Below are positions 34,641-41,835 of a stretch of 64,000 bases of DNA, piece after piece. A program made the translations under genes and the position numbers. The first letter of the stretch is position 1. Every line of letters starts with the position of its first letter. Below the pieces are notes generated by a model. It did no database searches and was not told the origin of the DNA. It saw only the letters and a program-made list of their open reading frames with translations. Source of the stretch: Actinomycetes bacterium (lineage in GTDB: Bacteria > Actinomycetota > Actinomycetes > Mycobacteriales > Mycobacteriaceae); the NCBI GenBank assembly GCA_023461275.1, contig JAEYMI010000043.1, positions 1 through 64,000 of the forward strand. The letters run 5' to 3'.

Positions 34641-34667
34641 CTCAGCGTCCCCTAAGCTTCCTTAGGG
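34641..34667 (+). promoter_or_regulatory. CTCAG/CTAAG/CTTAG direct repeats and dyad before efeB
   Basis: CTCAG at 34641, CTAAG at 34652 and CTTAG at 34661. The last two also form the dyad CCCTAAG-CTTC-CTTAGGG (34650-34667). It lies 14 bases upstream of the efeB ATG and 79 upstream of the kinase start, so it could control both. It does not match the DtxR/IdeR consensus, whose half-sites point the other way. Confidence 0.5.
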
Positions 34668-34680
34668 CAGGGTTCCCTCC

Positions 34681-36024
34681 ATGCGCGGTGTCGGACCTCA
34701 TGAGCCGGCGGACGGGGGCAGCGGTCAACCGACGGATGTCGGACAGACGTCCCGGTCTGTCCCTCGACGATTCTCTCGCCGGGCCGTCCTCGGCGGTGCC
34801 GGCATCGGCGCGGTGGGGCTGACCGCTGCGACGGCAGTGGGAGTTCGCGCCCTGCGGCCCGACCACTCCTCCTCCGTCGTCGGATTCCGCGGGTCTCGAC
34901 AGGCCGGAATCACCACAGCAGCACAGGACCGGCTTCATTTTGCGTCATTCGACGTGATCACCACCGACCGCGAAGAACTGATCCGACTCCTGCGCGACTG
35001 GACGTCGGCCGCCGAGCGCATGACACAGGGCTTGGAGACCTATCCCGGCGGGGCGACCGGTCTCAGCCAATACATGCCGCCTTCGGATACCGGTGAAGCC
35101 CTTGGTCTTTCACCGGCGAACCTGACCCTGACCATCGGATTCGGACCATCTCTGTTCGCCTCCGATACGGACGGTCACGTCCGCGATCGGTTCGGACTCG
35201 CCGACCGACGACCAGCCGCACTCGCCGAACTGCCCGCGTTCGCCAAAGACGAACTCGAACCAAACCGCAGCGGTGGCGACATCTGCGTGCAGGCATGCGC
35301 CGACGACCCACAGATCGCAGTGCACGCCATAAGGAATCTCGCGCGCATGGGTTTCGGAGTCGTCAGTGTCCGATGGTCGCAATTGGGTTTCGGACGTACC
35401 TCCAGCACTACCACGACTCAGGACACGCCCCGAAATATGTTCGGGTTCAAGGACGGTACCGCCAACATCAAGGCCGACGACGCCGCCGCACTCGACCGAT
35501 GGGTATACGTAGGGCACGAGGACAATCATGGGGCCGCCCAGTGGATGACCGGCGGTAGCTATCTCGTCGCCCGACGCATCCGCATGCACATCGAACGGTG
35601 GGATCGCGCATCTCTGTCCGAGCAGGAACTCGTCGTGGGACGGAGCAAAGGAACCGGCGCCCCACTCGGGCAATCGGCGGAATTCGATGATCCCGATTTT
35701 CACATCACCAACGGCAGAGTGCCGGTGATCGCCCGCACGGCGCACGTCCGGCTTGCCCATCCCGACAACCTCTCAGGTATTCGAATTCTGCGCCGTGGGT
35801 ACAACTTCACCGATGGGTCCGACGGATTCGGTCACCTTGATGCGGGACTGTTCTTCATCGGCTACTGCCGTGATCCGCACACTCAGTTCGTGCCCATGCA
35901 GCGAGCATTGGCCGCCAAAGATGCGATGGGTGAATACCTGACTCACACCGGATCGGCGCTGTTCGCCTGTCCGCCAGGAGTATCCGACGGTCAATGGTGG
36001 GGACAACGCCTGTTCGAGGACTGA
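34681..36024 (+). CDS. efeB: EfeB, Tat-exported haem-dependent (Dyp-type) peroxidase/deferrochelatase
   Basis: 447 residues. A Tat signal with SRRAVLGG at 32-39 precedes the Dyp-peroxidase fold. GFKDG at 255-259 supplies the distal Asp258, and ARTAHVRLAHP supplies the proximal haem His (H355). EfeB acts outside the membrane, oxidising ferrous iron or releasing iron from haem for EfeU. First of the rightward unit efeB-efeU-efeO; the usual order in other bacteria is efeU-efeO-efeB. ATG 34681 fits just after the regulatory repeats; the ribosome site is weak. Confidence 0.92.
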   Translation: MRGVGPHEPADGGSGQPTDVGQTSRSVPRRFSRRAVLGGAGIGAVGLTAATAVGVRALRPDHSSSVVGFRGSRQAGITTAAQDRLHFASFDVITTDREELIRLLRDWTSAAERMTQGLETYPGGATGLSQYMPPSDTGEALGLSPANLTLTIGFGPSLFASDTDGHVRDRFGLADRRPAALAELPAFAKDELEPNRSGGDICVQACADDPQIAVHAIRNLARMGFGVVSVRWSQLGFGRTSSTTTTQDTPRNMFGFKDGTANIKADDAAALDRWVYVGHEDNHGAAQWMTGGSYLVARRIRMHIERWDRASLSEQELVVGRSKGTGAPLGQSAEFDDPDFHITNGRVPVIARTAHVRLAHPDNLSGIRILRRGYNFTDGSDGFGHLDAGLFFIGYCRDPHTQFVPMQRALAAKDAMGEYLTHTGSALFACPPGVSDGQWWGQRLFED

Positions 36025-36075
36025 ATTCCTGCACCCGACAACACAGACCGATCGAACCAGAAGGTGGCCCCTGAG

Positions 36076-36978
36076 ATGTATCTCGCCAGCCCGTCCGTGC
36101 CCGCGCAACTCCTCGGTAGCGGCCTCATCGGTGTACGGGAAGGACTTGAGACCGGAATTGTCGTGATGATCTTGATCGCGTTTCTGGTCAAATCAGACCG
36201 ACGAGATGCACTGGCATGGGTGTGGGCCGGGGTGACCGCGGCGGTGACGATGGTCGTCGGGATCTTTCTCATCATCCATTTCGGAACGTCCACGGTCACC
36301 ACACTGACAGCCGAACTGATCGCCGGTGTGGCATCACTGGTCGCCGTGGGCATCGTGACCTTCATGGTTCTGTGGATGAGCAAAGCGGCCGCACACATCT
36401 CCACCGACCTCAAACACGGCATGTCCAATGCACTTGTCAATGGCGGCTTTTCGGTGCTGGGCTTGGCCTTCCTCGCCGTCGGGCGAGAGGGTTTCGAAAC
36501 GGCGCTACTGATGGTCGGCTACGCCGAAAGTTTCTCCGGAAGTCTGTGGCCTTTGCTTGGCCTTCTCCTCGGAGTTCTTGTCGCCGTCGGCATCACCATC
36601 GGACTCTACCGAGGCGCGGTCCGCCTCAACTTCCAGAAATTCTTCCTCTACACCGGCGTCTTCCTGATCTTCGTTGCCGCCGGAATTCTCGGCTATGGGA
36701 TCCGCGCTCTACAGACTGTCGGTTGGTTACCCGGCGGTTCCGCCCTCGCTTTTGACCTTACACCTCACTACGACCAATCATCCTGGTATGGAACACTTCT
36801 CGCTGGAATATTCAATGTTCGCGCAGACCCGACGGTGCTCCAGCTGAGCGGATGGTTCCTTTACGTGGTCGTCGTCCTCACTCTCTTCATTCGCGCGAAT
36901 CGCGTCCGCACGCCCTCCGCTCAGGCGCCGGGCGAGGGAAAACCGCAGACTCCGGCTGAACACGAAGCCGGCATGTGA
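36076..36978 (+). CDS. efeU: EfeU, FTR1-family iron permease
   Basis: 300 residues, seven predicted membrane spans. Two REXXE motifs: IGVREGLETGIV (REGLE) and VGREGFETALL (REGFE), the iron-binding glutamates of the FTR1 family. It carries ferric iron across the inner membrane. ATG 36076 has AAGGTGG upstream; an in-frame GTG lies at 36064. It follows efeB by 51 bases. Confidence 0.92.
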   Translation: MYLASPSVPAQLLGSGLIGVREGLETGIVVMILIAFLVKSDRRDALAWVWAGVTAAVTMVVGIFLIIHFGTSTVTTLTAELIAGVASLVAVGIVTFMVLWMSKAAAHISTDLKHGMSNALVNGGFSVLGLAFLAVGREGFETALLMVGYAESFSGSLWPLLGLLLGVLVAVGITIGLYRGAVRLNFQKFFLYTGVFLIFVAAGILGYGIRALQTVGWLPGGSALAFDLTPHYDQSSWYGTLLAGIFNVRADPTVLQLSGWFLYVVVVLTLFIRANRVRTPSAQAPGEGKPQTPAEHEAGM

Positions 36979-36992
36979 AAGGAACACCGAGG

Positions 36993-38201
36993 TTGAACCG
37001 AACAGTTACCACCCCTATAGCGCTCTTGGCGCTGGGCGTCGCGGCACCCCTGATCGCCGCCGGTTGTACGTCCAAGGACACCACGGCGGGAGCGATTCCC
37101 GTGACCTCGACAGAGTCCGCCTGTGATCTCGGAAGCGACACCGCCACAACAGGTGACGTGAGCTTCACCGTGACCAACAACGGATCCAAGGTCACCGAGT
37201 TCTATGTGTACGCCAACAACAATCGCGTGCTCGGCGAGGTGGAGAACATCGGCCCGGGCCTATCCGGCACACTCACCGTCGAGATCGTCGAACCCGGAAC
37301 CTATACTGTGGCGTGCAAACCCGGAATGGTCGGCACCGGTATTCGAAAGAACATCACGGTCACCGGCGAGAAGAAGGAAAAGTCGCAAGCGCCTGCCGAC
37401 GTCAATGCCGCCAAGGCGCGCTACCTCGACTATGTGCGCGGCCAACTCGCCGGACTGCAAGCACAAACCCAGCAGTTCGCCGACCACGTCAAGAGTGGAG
37501 ATCTCGACGCGGCACGTGCGACATTCGGGCAGGTGCGAACCTTCTACGAGCGCATCGAGCCGGTGGCGTCCTCGTTTCCAGAACTCGATCCCGCCATCGA
37601 CATGCGTTGGGACGACACAGAAGACGGCAAGCAGCCGTTCACCGGATTCCACCGCATCGAGCGATACCTCTGGCCCCCGCAACCGCAGGAGGTCGGTGAC
37701 GGCCCGGGCCAGGTCGCACCCGCCGACGCAGCGAACGCGAAGGCCACCGACAACCCCAACACCATCGCGGCGATCGCCGACCAACTCGTTGCCGACGTGA
37801 CGAAACTTCGGACCGAAGTCGACAAGGCAGATTTCACTTTCGAGACAAGACAATTCGTCGCAGGTCCGCAAGCCCTGATCGACGAGATCGCGGCCACCAA
37901 AGTCGGCGGTGAGGAAGACCGCTATTCCCATACCGACCTGTGGGACTTCGCGGCCAACGTCGATGGCGCGGAAACCCTCATTGCAGACATGCAGCCGATG
38001 ATCGTCGCCAAGAACCCGGCCGTGATGGATAAGATCACCGCCCAGTTCGCCGACGTGCGCACAGCAATCAACGCATTTCGGTCCGGCGACGGCTACGTCA
38101 ACTATACCCAAGTCACCCCGGATCAACGGAAAGCGTTGTCCGACAAGATCGATGCCTTGTCAGCAACTCTTTCTCAGGTTCCCGGGCTCGTACTCGGCTG
38201 A
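36993..38201 (+). CDS. efeO: EfeO, cupredoxin plus M75-domain iron-uptake lipoprotein
   Basis: 402 residues. Lipobox IAAGC ends the signal. Residues 30-120 are a cupredoxin-like domain (GDVSFTVTNNGSKVTEFYVY, PGTYTVACKPGMVGTG), then a helical M75 imelysin-type domain with HRIE (GFHRIERYLW), the HxxE metal site. It hands iron to EfeU. I chose TTG 36993 because AAAGGA lies eight bases upstream and the product begins with a clean lipoprotein signal; GTG 36975, which overlaps the efeU stop, is the alternative. Next gene begins 21 bases on. Confidence 0.9.
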   Translation: MNRTVTTPIALLALGVAAPLIAAGCTSKDTTAGAIPVTSTESACDLGSDTATTGDVSFTVTNNGSKVTEFYVYANNNRVLGEVENIGPGLSGTLTVEIVEPGTYTVACKPGMVGTGIRKNITVTGEKKEKSQAPADVNAAKARYLDYVRGQLAGLQAQTQQFADHVKSGDLDAARATFGQVRTFYERIEPVASSFPELDPAIDMRWDDTEDGKQPFTGFHRIERYLWPPQPQEVGDGPGQVAPADAANAKATDNPNTIAAIADQLVADVTKLRTEVDKADFTFETRQFVAGPQALIDEIAATKVGGEEDRYSHTDLWDFAANVDGAETLIADMQPMIVAKNPAVMDKITAQFADVRTAINAFRSGDGYVNYTQVTPDQRKALSDKIDALSATLSQVPGLVLG

Positions 38202-38222
38202 GCTGTCACGCACAATGGGTCG

Positions 38223-38978
38223 ATGAGCTCGCCGGACCACACGCTCCTCAACATCGGATGGCCACTGGCCGTTGCGGTCGCGATTCTCGGCGCTGTCGCA
38301 GCAGCAGTGAACCGATGTAACGGCCCCTTCCTGACTCGGGCGACAGTCGTGGCGATCATCCGCGCCGCAGCGCAGCTGCTCGCTCTCGCACTGATCATCG
38401 GATTCGTCATCCGATCCCTATGGCTCTCGGCACTGTTCATCGCCCTCATGGCAGTTGTCGCGTCCTGGACATCGGCCGGACGCGTATCCAGCTGCCGCGC
38501 AACGGTACCGGCCACGACGCGGTGCCTGGTGCCCGTCGCTGCGAGCACCGTGGTCATCGTCGCCGTTCTGGTCGTGATCGGGGTACTTCCGCCTTCGGGT
38601 CTTGCAATCATCCCGACGGCCGGAATCATGCTCGGCGGCGCGATGAACACCACGTCGATCGCCGGGCGACGCGCTCACGAAGAGCTACGACTACGGCATG
38701 GCGAATTGGAAGCGGCTCTGTCCCTGGGATTCTCGTCGAGAGATGCACGCTTGGAGATCACCAGAGATGCCGCGGTGACGGCCCTCATCCCCGGGCTGGA
38801 TCAGACGCGGTCGGTAGGGTTGGTGACGATTCCGGGTGCATTCGTCGGCATGATCCTGGGAGGAGCATCGACCACAAGCGCCGCAATCATGCAGTTGTTC
38901 GTACTCATTTCCTTGCTCGCGGTCAGCTCGGTCGCCGCGCTGATCACCGTCGAGCTCATTGCACGAAACCGGCTGTGA
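38223..38978 (+). CDS. FetB-like (UPF0014) ABC transporter permease
   Basis: 251 residues, about seven membrane spans. Conserved FLTRATVVAIIRAAAQLLAL and GIMLGGAMNTTSIAGRRAHE plus TRSVGLVTIPGAFVGMILGG match the UPF0014/FetB family. E. coli FetAB exports iron and protects from peroxide. The partner ATPase FetA is not adjacent. It ends the rightward efe unit and converges with the PAP2 gene. Confidence 0.87.
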   Translation: MSSPDHTLLNIGWPLAVAVAILGAVAAAVNRCNGPFLTRATVVAIIRAAAQLLALALIIGFVIRSLWLSALFIALMAVVASWTSAGRVSSCRATVPATTRCLVPVAASTVVIVAVLVVIGVLPPSGLAIIPTAGIMLGGAMNTTSIAGRRAHEELRLRHGELEAALSLGFSSRDARLEITRDAAVTALIPGLDQTRSVGLVTIPGAFVGMILGGASTTSAAIMQLFVLISLLAVSSVAALITVELIARNRL

Positions 38979-38994
38979 GAATTGGGTGGTCGGA

Positions 38995-39195
38995 TCATCG
39001 GGCCGCACGATGGTGTCGCGCAGCAAACCATTCGACGTACTCCTCGGCGGCCGTCCCGGTCACGTGGGCGGCGGAATGTATGCCCGCCGCCGCATCCGAG
39101 ATACCGTCGTGATCGACTGACGCCGCGACAGTCCCGAGACCCGCAGCGGCGAAGCATGCCATAACGCACAGGCGACGACCGAGAGGAAACGTCAT
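38995..39195 (-). CDS. Possible separate small secreted protein overlapping the PAP2 frame
   Basis: 66 residues from ATG 39195, in the same frame as the PAP2 ORF. MTFPLGRRLCVMACFAAAGL is a signal-peptide-like start, followed by a short Asp/His/Ala-rich domain. Its ATG overlaps the TGA of the alternate-frame ORF as ATGA, the pattern of coupled genes. It competes with reading it as the PAP2 tail. Confidence 0.4.
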   Translation of the reverse strand: MTFPLGRRLCVMACFAAAGLGTVAASVDHDGISDAAAGIHSAAHVTGTAAEEYVEWFAARHHRAAR

Positions 39196-39945
39196 CGCGC
39201 ATAGCCTTTGGTCGACCCGGTTCGCAGATCGATTCGATCCACGTGACTGATCGACAGATACGAGACAAGCACGACAATGACGGCCAGGAAGATCAGGTTG
39301 ATCACCGACCCGGGGAGGCCCAGGCCGCCTTGAGCCCACAGCAGCGATACACAGGATGGGAACGACCACACCGATACACACTCCCGCCACGACGTCGGAC
39401 AGCCAGTGCACCCCCAGATACATTCGTGTGAAGCTGACAACGAGGACCCCGACTGCAGCAACGAGCCACGCAGCAGACCTGAGCAAGCGATGCGGAGTCG
39501 GCCGTATAAGACACGCTGTCACGACCAGAAGCGCCGCCGCACCGGTCACGTGACCCGACGGGTAGGAGTAGGTCGTCTCAAATACTCCCGTCTGGTCGAC
39601 GATCGGCGGGCGTGGGCGGCCGATACCGAGTTTCAGACTCTGGCATACGAGACCCGCGGCGGCGACCGAAATCAGCACAATCGAACCGCGTTGCAGACGT
39701 CCGTCCCGTGTATAGAACAGTAGGGCCACAACACATGTCCAGGCGGAGACCGCCCACGGACTGAACACCAATGTTCCGTACGAGACAACAGCGGCACGCG
39801 ACGGATTTCGAGTTCCGACGAGCCATGACATCACCTGACTGTCGAATCCCACGGGCCCGCCGCCCATCGAGTGAATCGCCACTCCGGAAACCCCGACCAT
39901 GACAAGCACGATGCAGCCGGTTCGTAGCGTCGTCTGTCGTCGCAT
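38995..39945 (-). CDS. PAP2-family phosphatase, C-terminus possibly frameshifted
   Basis: 316 residues as an open frame. Residues 1-200 are a membrane PAP2 phosphatase: KLGIGRPRPP (KxxxxxxRP), YPSGH (PSGH) and SFTRMYLGVHWLSD (SRxxxxxHxxxD, with Thr-Arg). It would dephosphorylate a lipid phosphate on the outer face. From about residue 205 to 250 (39195-39333) the translated frame becomes Arg/Cys/Gln-rich and unlike a protein, while another frame there encodes a membrane helix. Residues 251-316 look like a separate secreted protein with its own signal peptide. So the true PAP2 end is uncertain. CTCAG repeats lie upstream of the ATG. Confidence 0.75.
   Translation of the reverse strand: MRRQTTLRTGCIVLVMVGVSGVAIHSMGGGPVGFDSQVMSWLVGTRNPSRAAVVSYGTLVFSPWAVSAWTCVVALLFYTRDGRLQRGSIVLISVAAAGLVCQSLKLGIGRPRPPIVDQTGVFETTYSYPSGHVTGAAALLVVTACLIRPTPHRLLRSAAWLVAAVGVLVVSFTRMYLGVHWLSDVVAGVCIGVVVPILCIAAVGSRRPGPPRVGDQPDLPGRHCRACLVSVDQSRGSNRSANRVDQRLCAMTFPLGRRLCVMACFAAAGLGTVAASVDHDGISDAAAGIHSAAHVTGTAAEEYVEWFAARHHRAAR
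39192..39305 (-). CDS. Possible small membrane peptide or frameshifted PAP2 tail
   Basis: 37 codons from GTG 39305 in the alternate frame. VINLIFLAVIVVLVSYLSIS is a membrane helix followed by a polar end (DLRTGSTKGYAR). The frame stays open to 39461, so it may instead be the true C-terminus of the PAP2 protein reached by a one-base indel around 39297-39348. Confidence 0.35.
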   Translation of the reverse strand: MINLIFLAVIVVLVSYLSISHVDRIDLRTGSTKGYAR

Positions 39946-39979
39946 GTTTCCACCATGAAAGGTGGACGCTGTGGAAATG

Positions 39980-40029
39980 CTGAGCTGTGCTGAGTAGCGG
40001 TCGGATCGAGATTCTTAAGGACCGCTGAG
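39980..40029 (-). promoter_or_regulatory. CTCAG direct repeats upstream of the PAP2 gene
   Basis: On the minus strand CTCAG begins at 40029, TTAAG 11 bases further at 40018, then CTCAG at 39994 and 39984. They lie 35-85 bases before the PAP2 ATG and share the half-site found before the response regulator, efeB and DtxR genes. The region also precedes the divergent COG4705-like gene. Confidence 0.45.
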
Positions 40030-40127
40030 TCCGATTCGACCATCCAACGAGATCGCAATAGCGTTGATAGCAAGCATGATTCGGATGTTGGCCATCACGC
40101 TTCACGCACATCGCCGATTGGACAAAA

Positions 40128-40991
40128 ATGTCAGAACCATCTGAGGTGGCTCCACCTTCACGCTACGCAGAATCGTCGTCGGAAGGATCGCCTCGTCGTA
40201 TATCGACCGGTCAACCTCACCGCACTCTCCACACCCAGTTGGCCCTCAAGGTTCCGATGATCGGACTCATGTTCTGGGTCGTCAAAGTCATCACAACCGG
40301 TATGGGAGAGGCGATGTCGGACTACCTCTCGACGTTCGGCATCGCGATACCTGTTCTGGTGGGTTCGGTCTCCGTCGCCGTCGCGATGTGGCTCCAGTTC
40401 CGATCGCGGGCATATCACGCGCCGACCTATTGGTTCGCTGTGGGAGCAATTGCGATATTCGGCACGGTGGTTGCCGATGGGTTGCACGTCATCGGACTGT
40501 CGACGACCGAGACCACCGTGGGTTATGCGATTGCTCTCGCGCTGTGGATGGCGCTGTGGTTCAGGGTCGAAGGAACACTGAGCATTCATGACATCACCAC
40601 GCGTCGACGTGAGGTCTTCTACTGGGGAACGGTTCTGCTCACATTCGCGTTGGGCACGGCGCTAGGTGACTGGAGCGCGTTCTTCCTGGGGTTGGGATTC
40701 GCCGGGTCGATTGTTCTGTTTGCCGGCCTGATGGTGGTTCCGGCCATCGGTTGGAAGTACCTGCATCTCAACGCTATCGTCGCCTTCTGGGCGGCCTACG
40801 TCGTCACTCGACCGCTAGGCGCATCGATCGCAGATTGGTTGGGGAAGCCCGCACCGATCGGTGTGGGATTCGGGGACGCGGCCGTCGCACTGACCTCACT
40901 CGCCTTGGCCGCAGTTCTCGTCACGTACCTCTGGCTATCAAAAATCGACGACCCGAATCGGTCGGCCCTGAGGACCTCGGGCACATGGTGA
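40128..40991 (+). CDS. COG4705-like multi-pass membrane protein
   Basis: 287 residues. A polar N-terminus is followed by eight or so hydrophobic helices with LKVPMIGLMFWVVKVITTGM, SDYLSTFGIAIPVLVGS, REVFYWGTVLLTFALGTALGD, and RPLGASIADWLGKP in place. The repeated GEAMSDYL/GTALGDW/GASIADWLG motif is characteristic of COG4705 proteins, uncharacterised membrane proteins often near metal-regulation genes. It could be a metal or proton-coupled transporter, not demonstrated. It is 75 bases upstream of the DtxR gene on the same strand and divergent from PAP2. Confidence 0.75.
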   Translation: MSEPSEVAPPSRYAESSSEGSPRRISTGQPHRTLHTQLALKVPMIGLMFWVVKVITTGMGEAMSDYLSTFGIAIPVLVGSVSVAVAMWLQFRSRAYHAPTYWFAVGAIAIFGTVVADGLHVIGLSTTETTVGYAIALALWMALWFRVEGTLSIHDITTRRREVFYWGTVLLTFALGTALGDWSAFFLGLGFAGSIVLFAGLMVVPAIGWKYLHLNAIVAFWAAYVVTRPLGASIADWLGKPAPIGVGFGDAAVALTSLALAAVLVTYLWLSKIDDPNRSALRTSGTW

Positions 40992-41029
40992 ATCGCTGCG
41001 CCATCCTGGTCAGGAGAGGATTCCTTTCA

Positions 41030-41045
41030 CTCAGGATCTCCTAAG
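41030..41045 (+). promoter_or_regulatory. CTCAG/CTAAG direct repeat before the DtxR gene
   Basis: CTCAG at 41030 and CTAAG at 41041, spaced 11 bases. Over 23 bases this stretch matches the efeB upstream region at 18 positions. It sits 22 bases upstream of the DtxR start region. Confidence 0.5.
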
Positions 41046-41066
41046 CAACCTTTCGAGACCATCGTC

Positions 41067-41765
41067 GTGATGAATAGAGCTGAGATCACGCCGACGGTCG
41101 CAATGTATCTGCGGATCGTCTACGACCTGCAAGAGGATGGAGTCGACCCTCGGCGGGCACGGATCTGCGAACGCACCGGCTACAGCAAACCGTCTGTTGC
41201 CCAGATGGTTTTACGTATGCGCAAAAGCGGGCTGGTCGATATCGTCGACGACAGCTTCGTCGTGCTCACACCTGAGGGTCGAGAACACGCGGTGATAATG
41301 ACCAGGCGGCACCGACTCGCCGAGCGGATGCTGGTGGACATCGTCGGCGTACCGCGATTGGATGCACATCGAGCAGCTTCTGGCTGGGAGAACACAATGG
41401 ACGACGCGATTGAGCGCCATATCGCGAGCCGGCTCGACAATCCGACAATCGACGCGTGGGGAAACCCGATCCCCGGCTTGTTCGCGCTTGGCATCGCCGG
41501 CGACCGTTCACACGTCGTGGCGGAACCGCTCACGCGGATCCATCAGGGCACGACGGCAACCGGTGTGGTGCGGAGCTTTTCGGAGAATCTTCTTGATCAG
41601 TCGGCCGCACTGGCCGAGCTCGTCGGCGCCGGTATCGAACCCGGTACCACAATCACCGCGACGAAGGCCGGTACGTCGATGTGTATTGAGGCCGAGCGCG
41701 GTTCAGTGCAACTCCCGATGTCGATCGCCTGCTCGATTCACCTCGCGAACCCGGTCGGACGCTGA
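41067..41765 (+). CDS. DtxR-family metal-dependent regulator
   Basis: 232 residues. N-terminal HTH (YLRIVYDLQEDGVDPRRARI, ERTGYSKPSVAQMVLRMRKS) and dimerisation/metal domain (LTPEGREHAVIMTRRHRLAE, VGVPRLDAHRAASGWENTMD, AIERHIASRL), ending in an FeoA/SH3-like domain (IHQGTTATGVVRSFSEN). Compared with DtxR/IdeR the residue at the Cys of the metal site (usually ...CEH or equivalent) is here ASGWEN, so metal specificity may lean to manganese; this is uncertain. ATG/ATG at 41067 and 41070. It may control efe and other metal genes in the region; its own promoter has the CTCAG repeat. Confidence 0.88.
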   Translation: MMNRAEITPTVAMYLRIVYDLQEDGVDPRRARICERTGYSKPSVAQMVLRMRKSGLVDIVDDSFVVLTPEGREHAVIMTRRHRLAERMLVDIVGVPRLDAHRAASGWENTMDDAIERHIASRLDNPTIDAWGNPIPGLFALGIAGDRSHVVAEPLTRIHQGTTATGVVRSFSENLLDQSAALAELVGAGIEPGTTITATKAGTSMCIEAERGSVQLPMSIACSIHLANPVGR

Positions 41766-41835
41766 GCCGCGCCCGGTCGACGCCTAGTCGTACCCAGTCG
41801 ACGGCTAGCGGCAGCGGAAGGCACGCAGCCGGGGC

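Noticed and set aside
34641..34667. IdeR/DtxR box before efeB
   Set aside because: The half-sites are CCTAAG/CTTAGG rather than the TTAGG/CCTAA arrangement of the known box, so it was recorded as a direct-repeat/dyad element instead.
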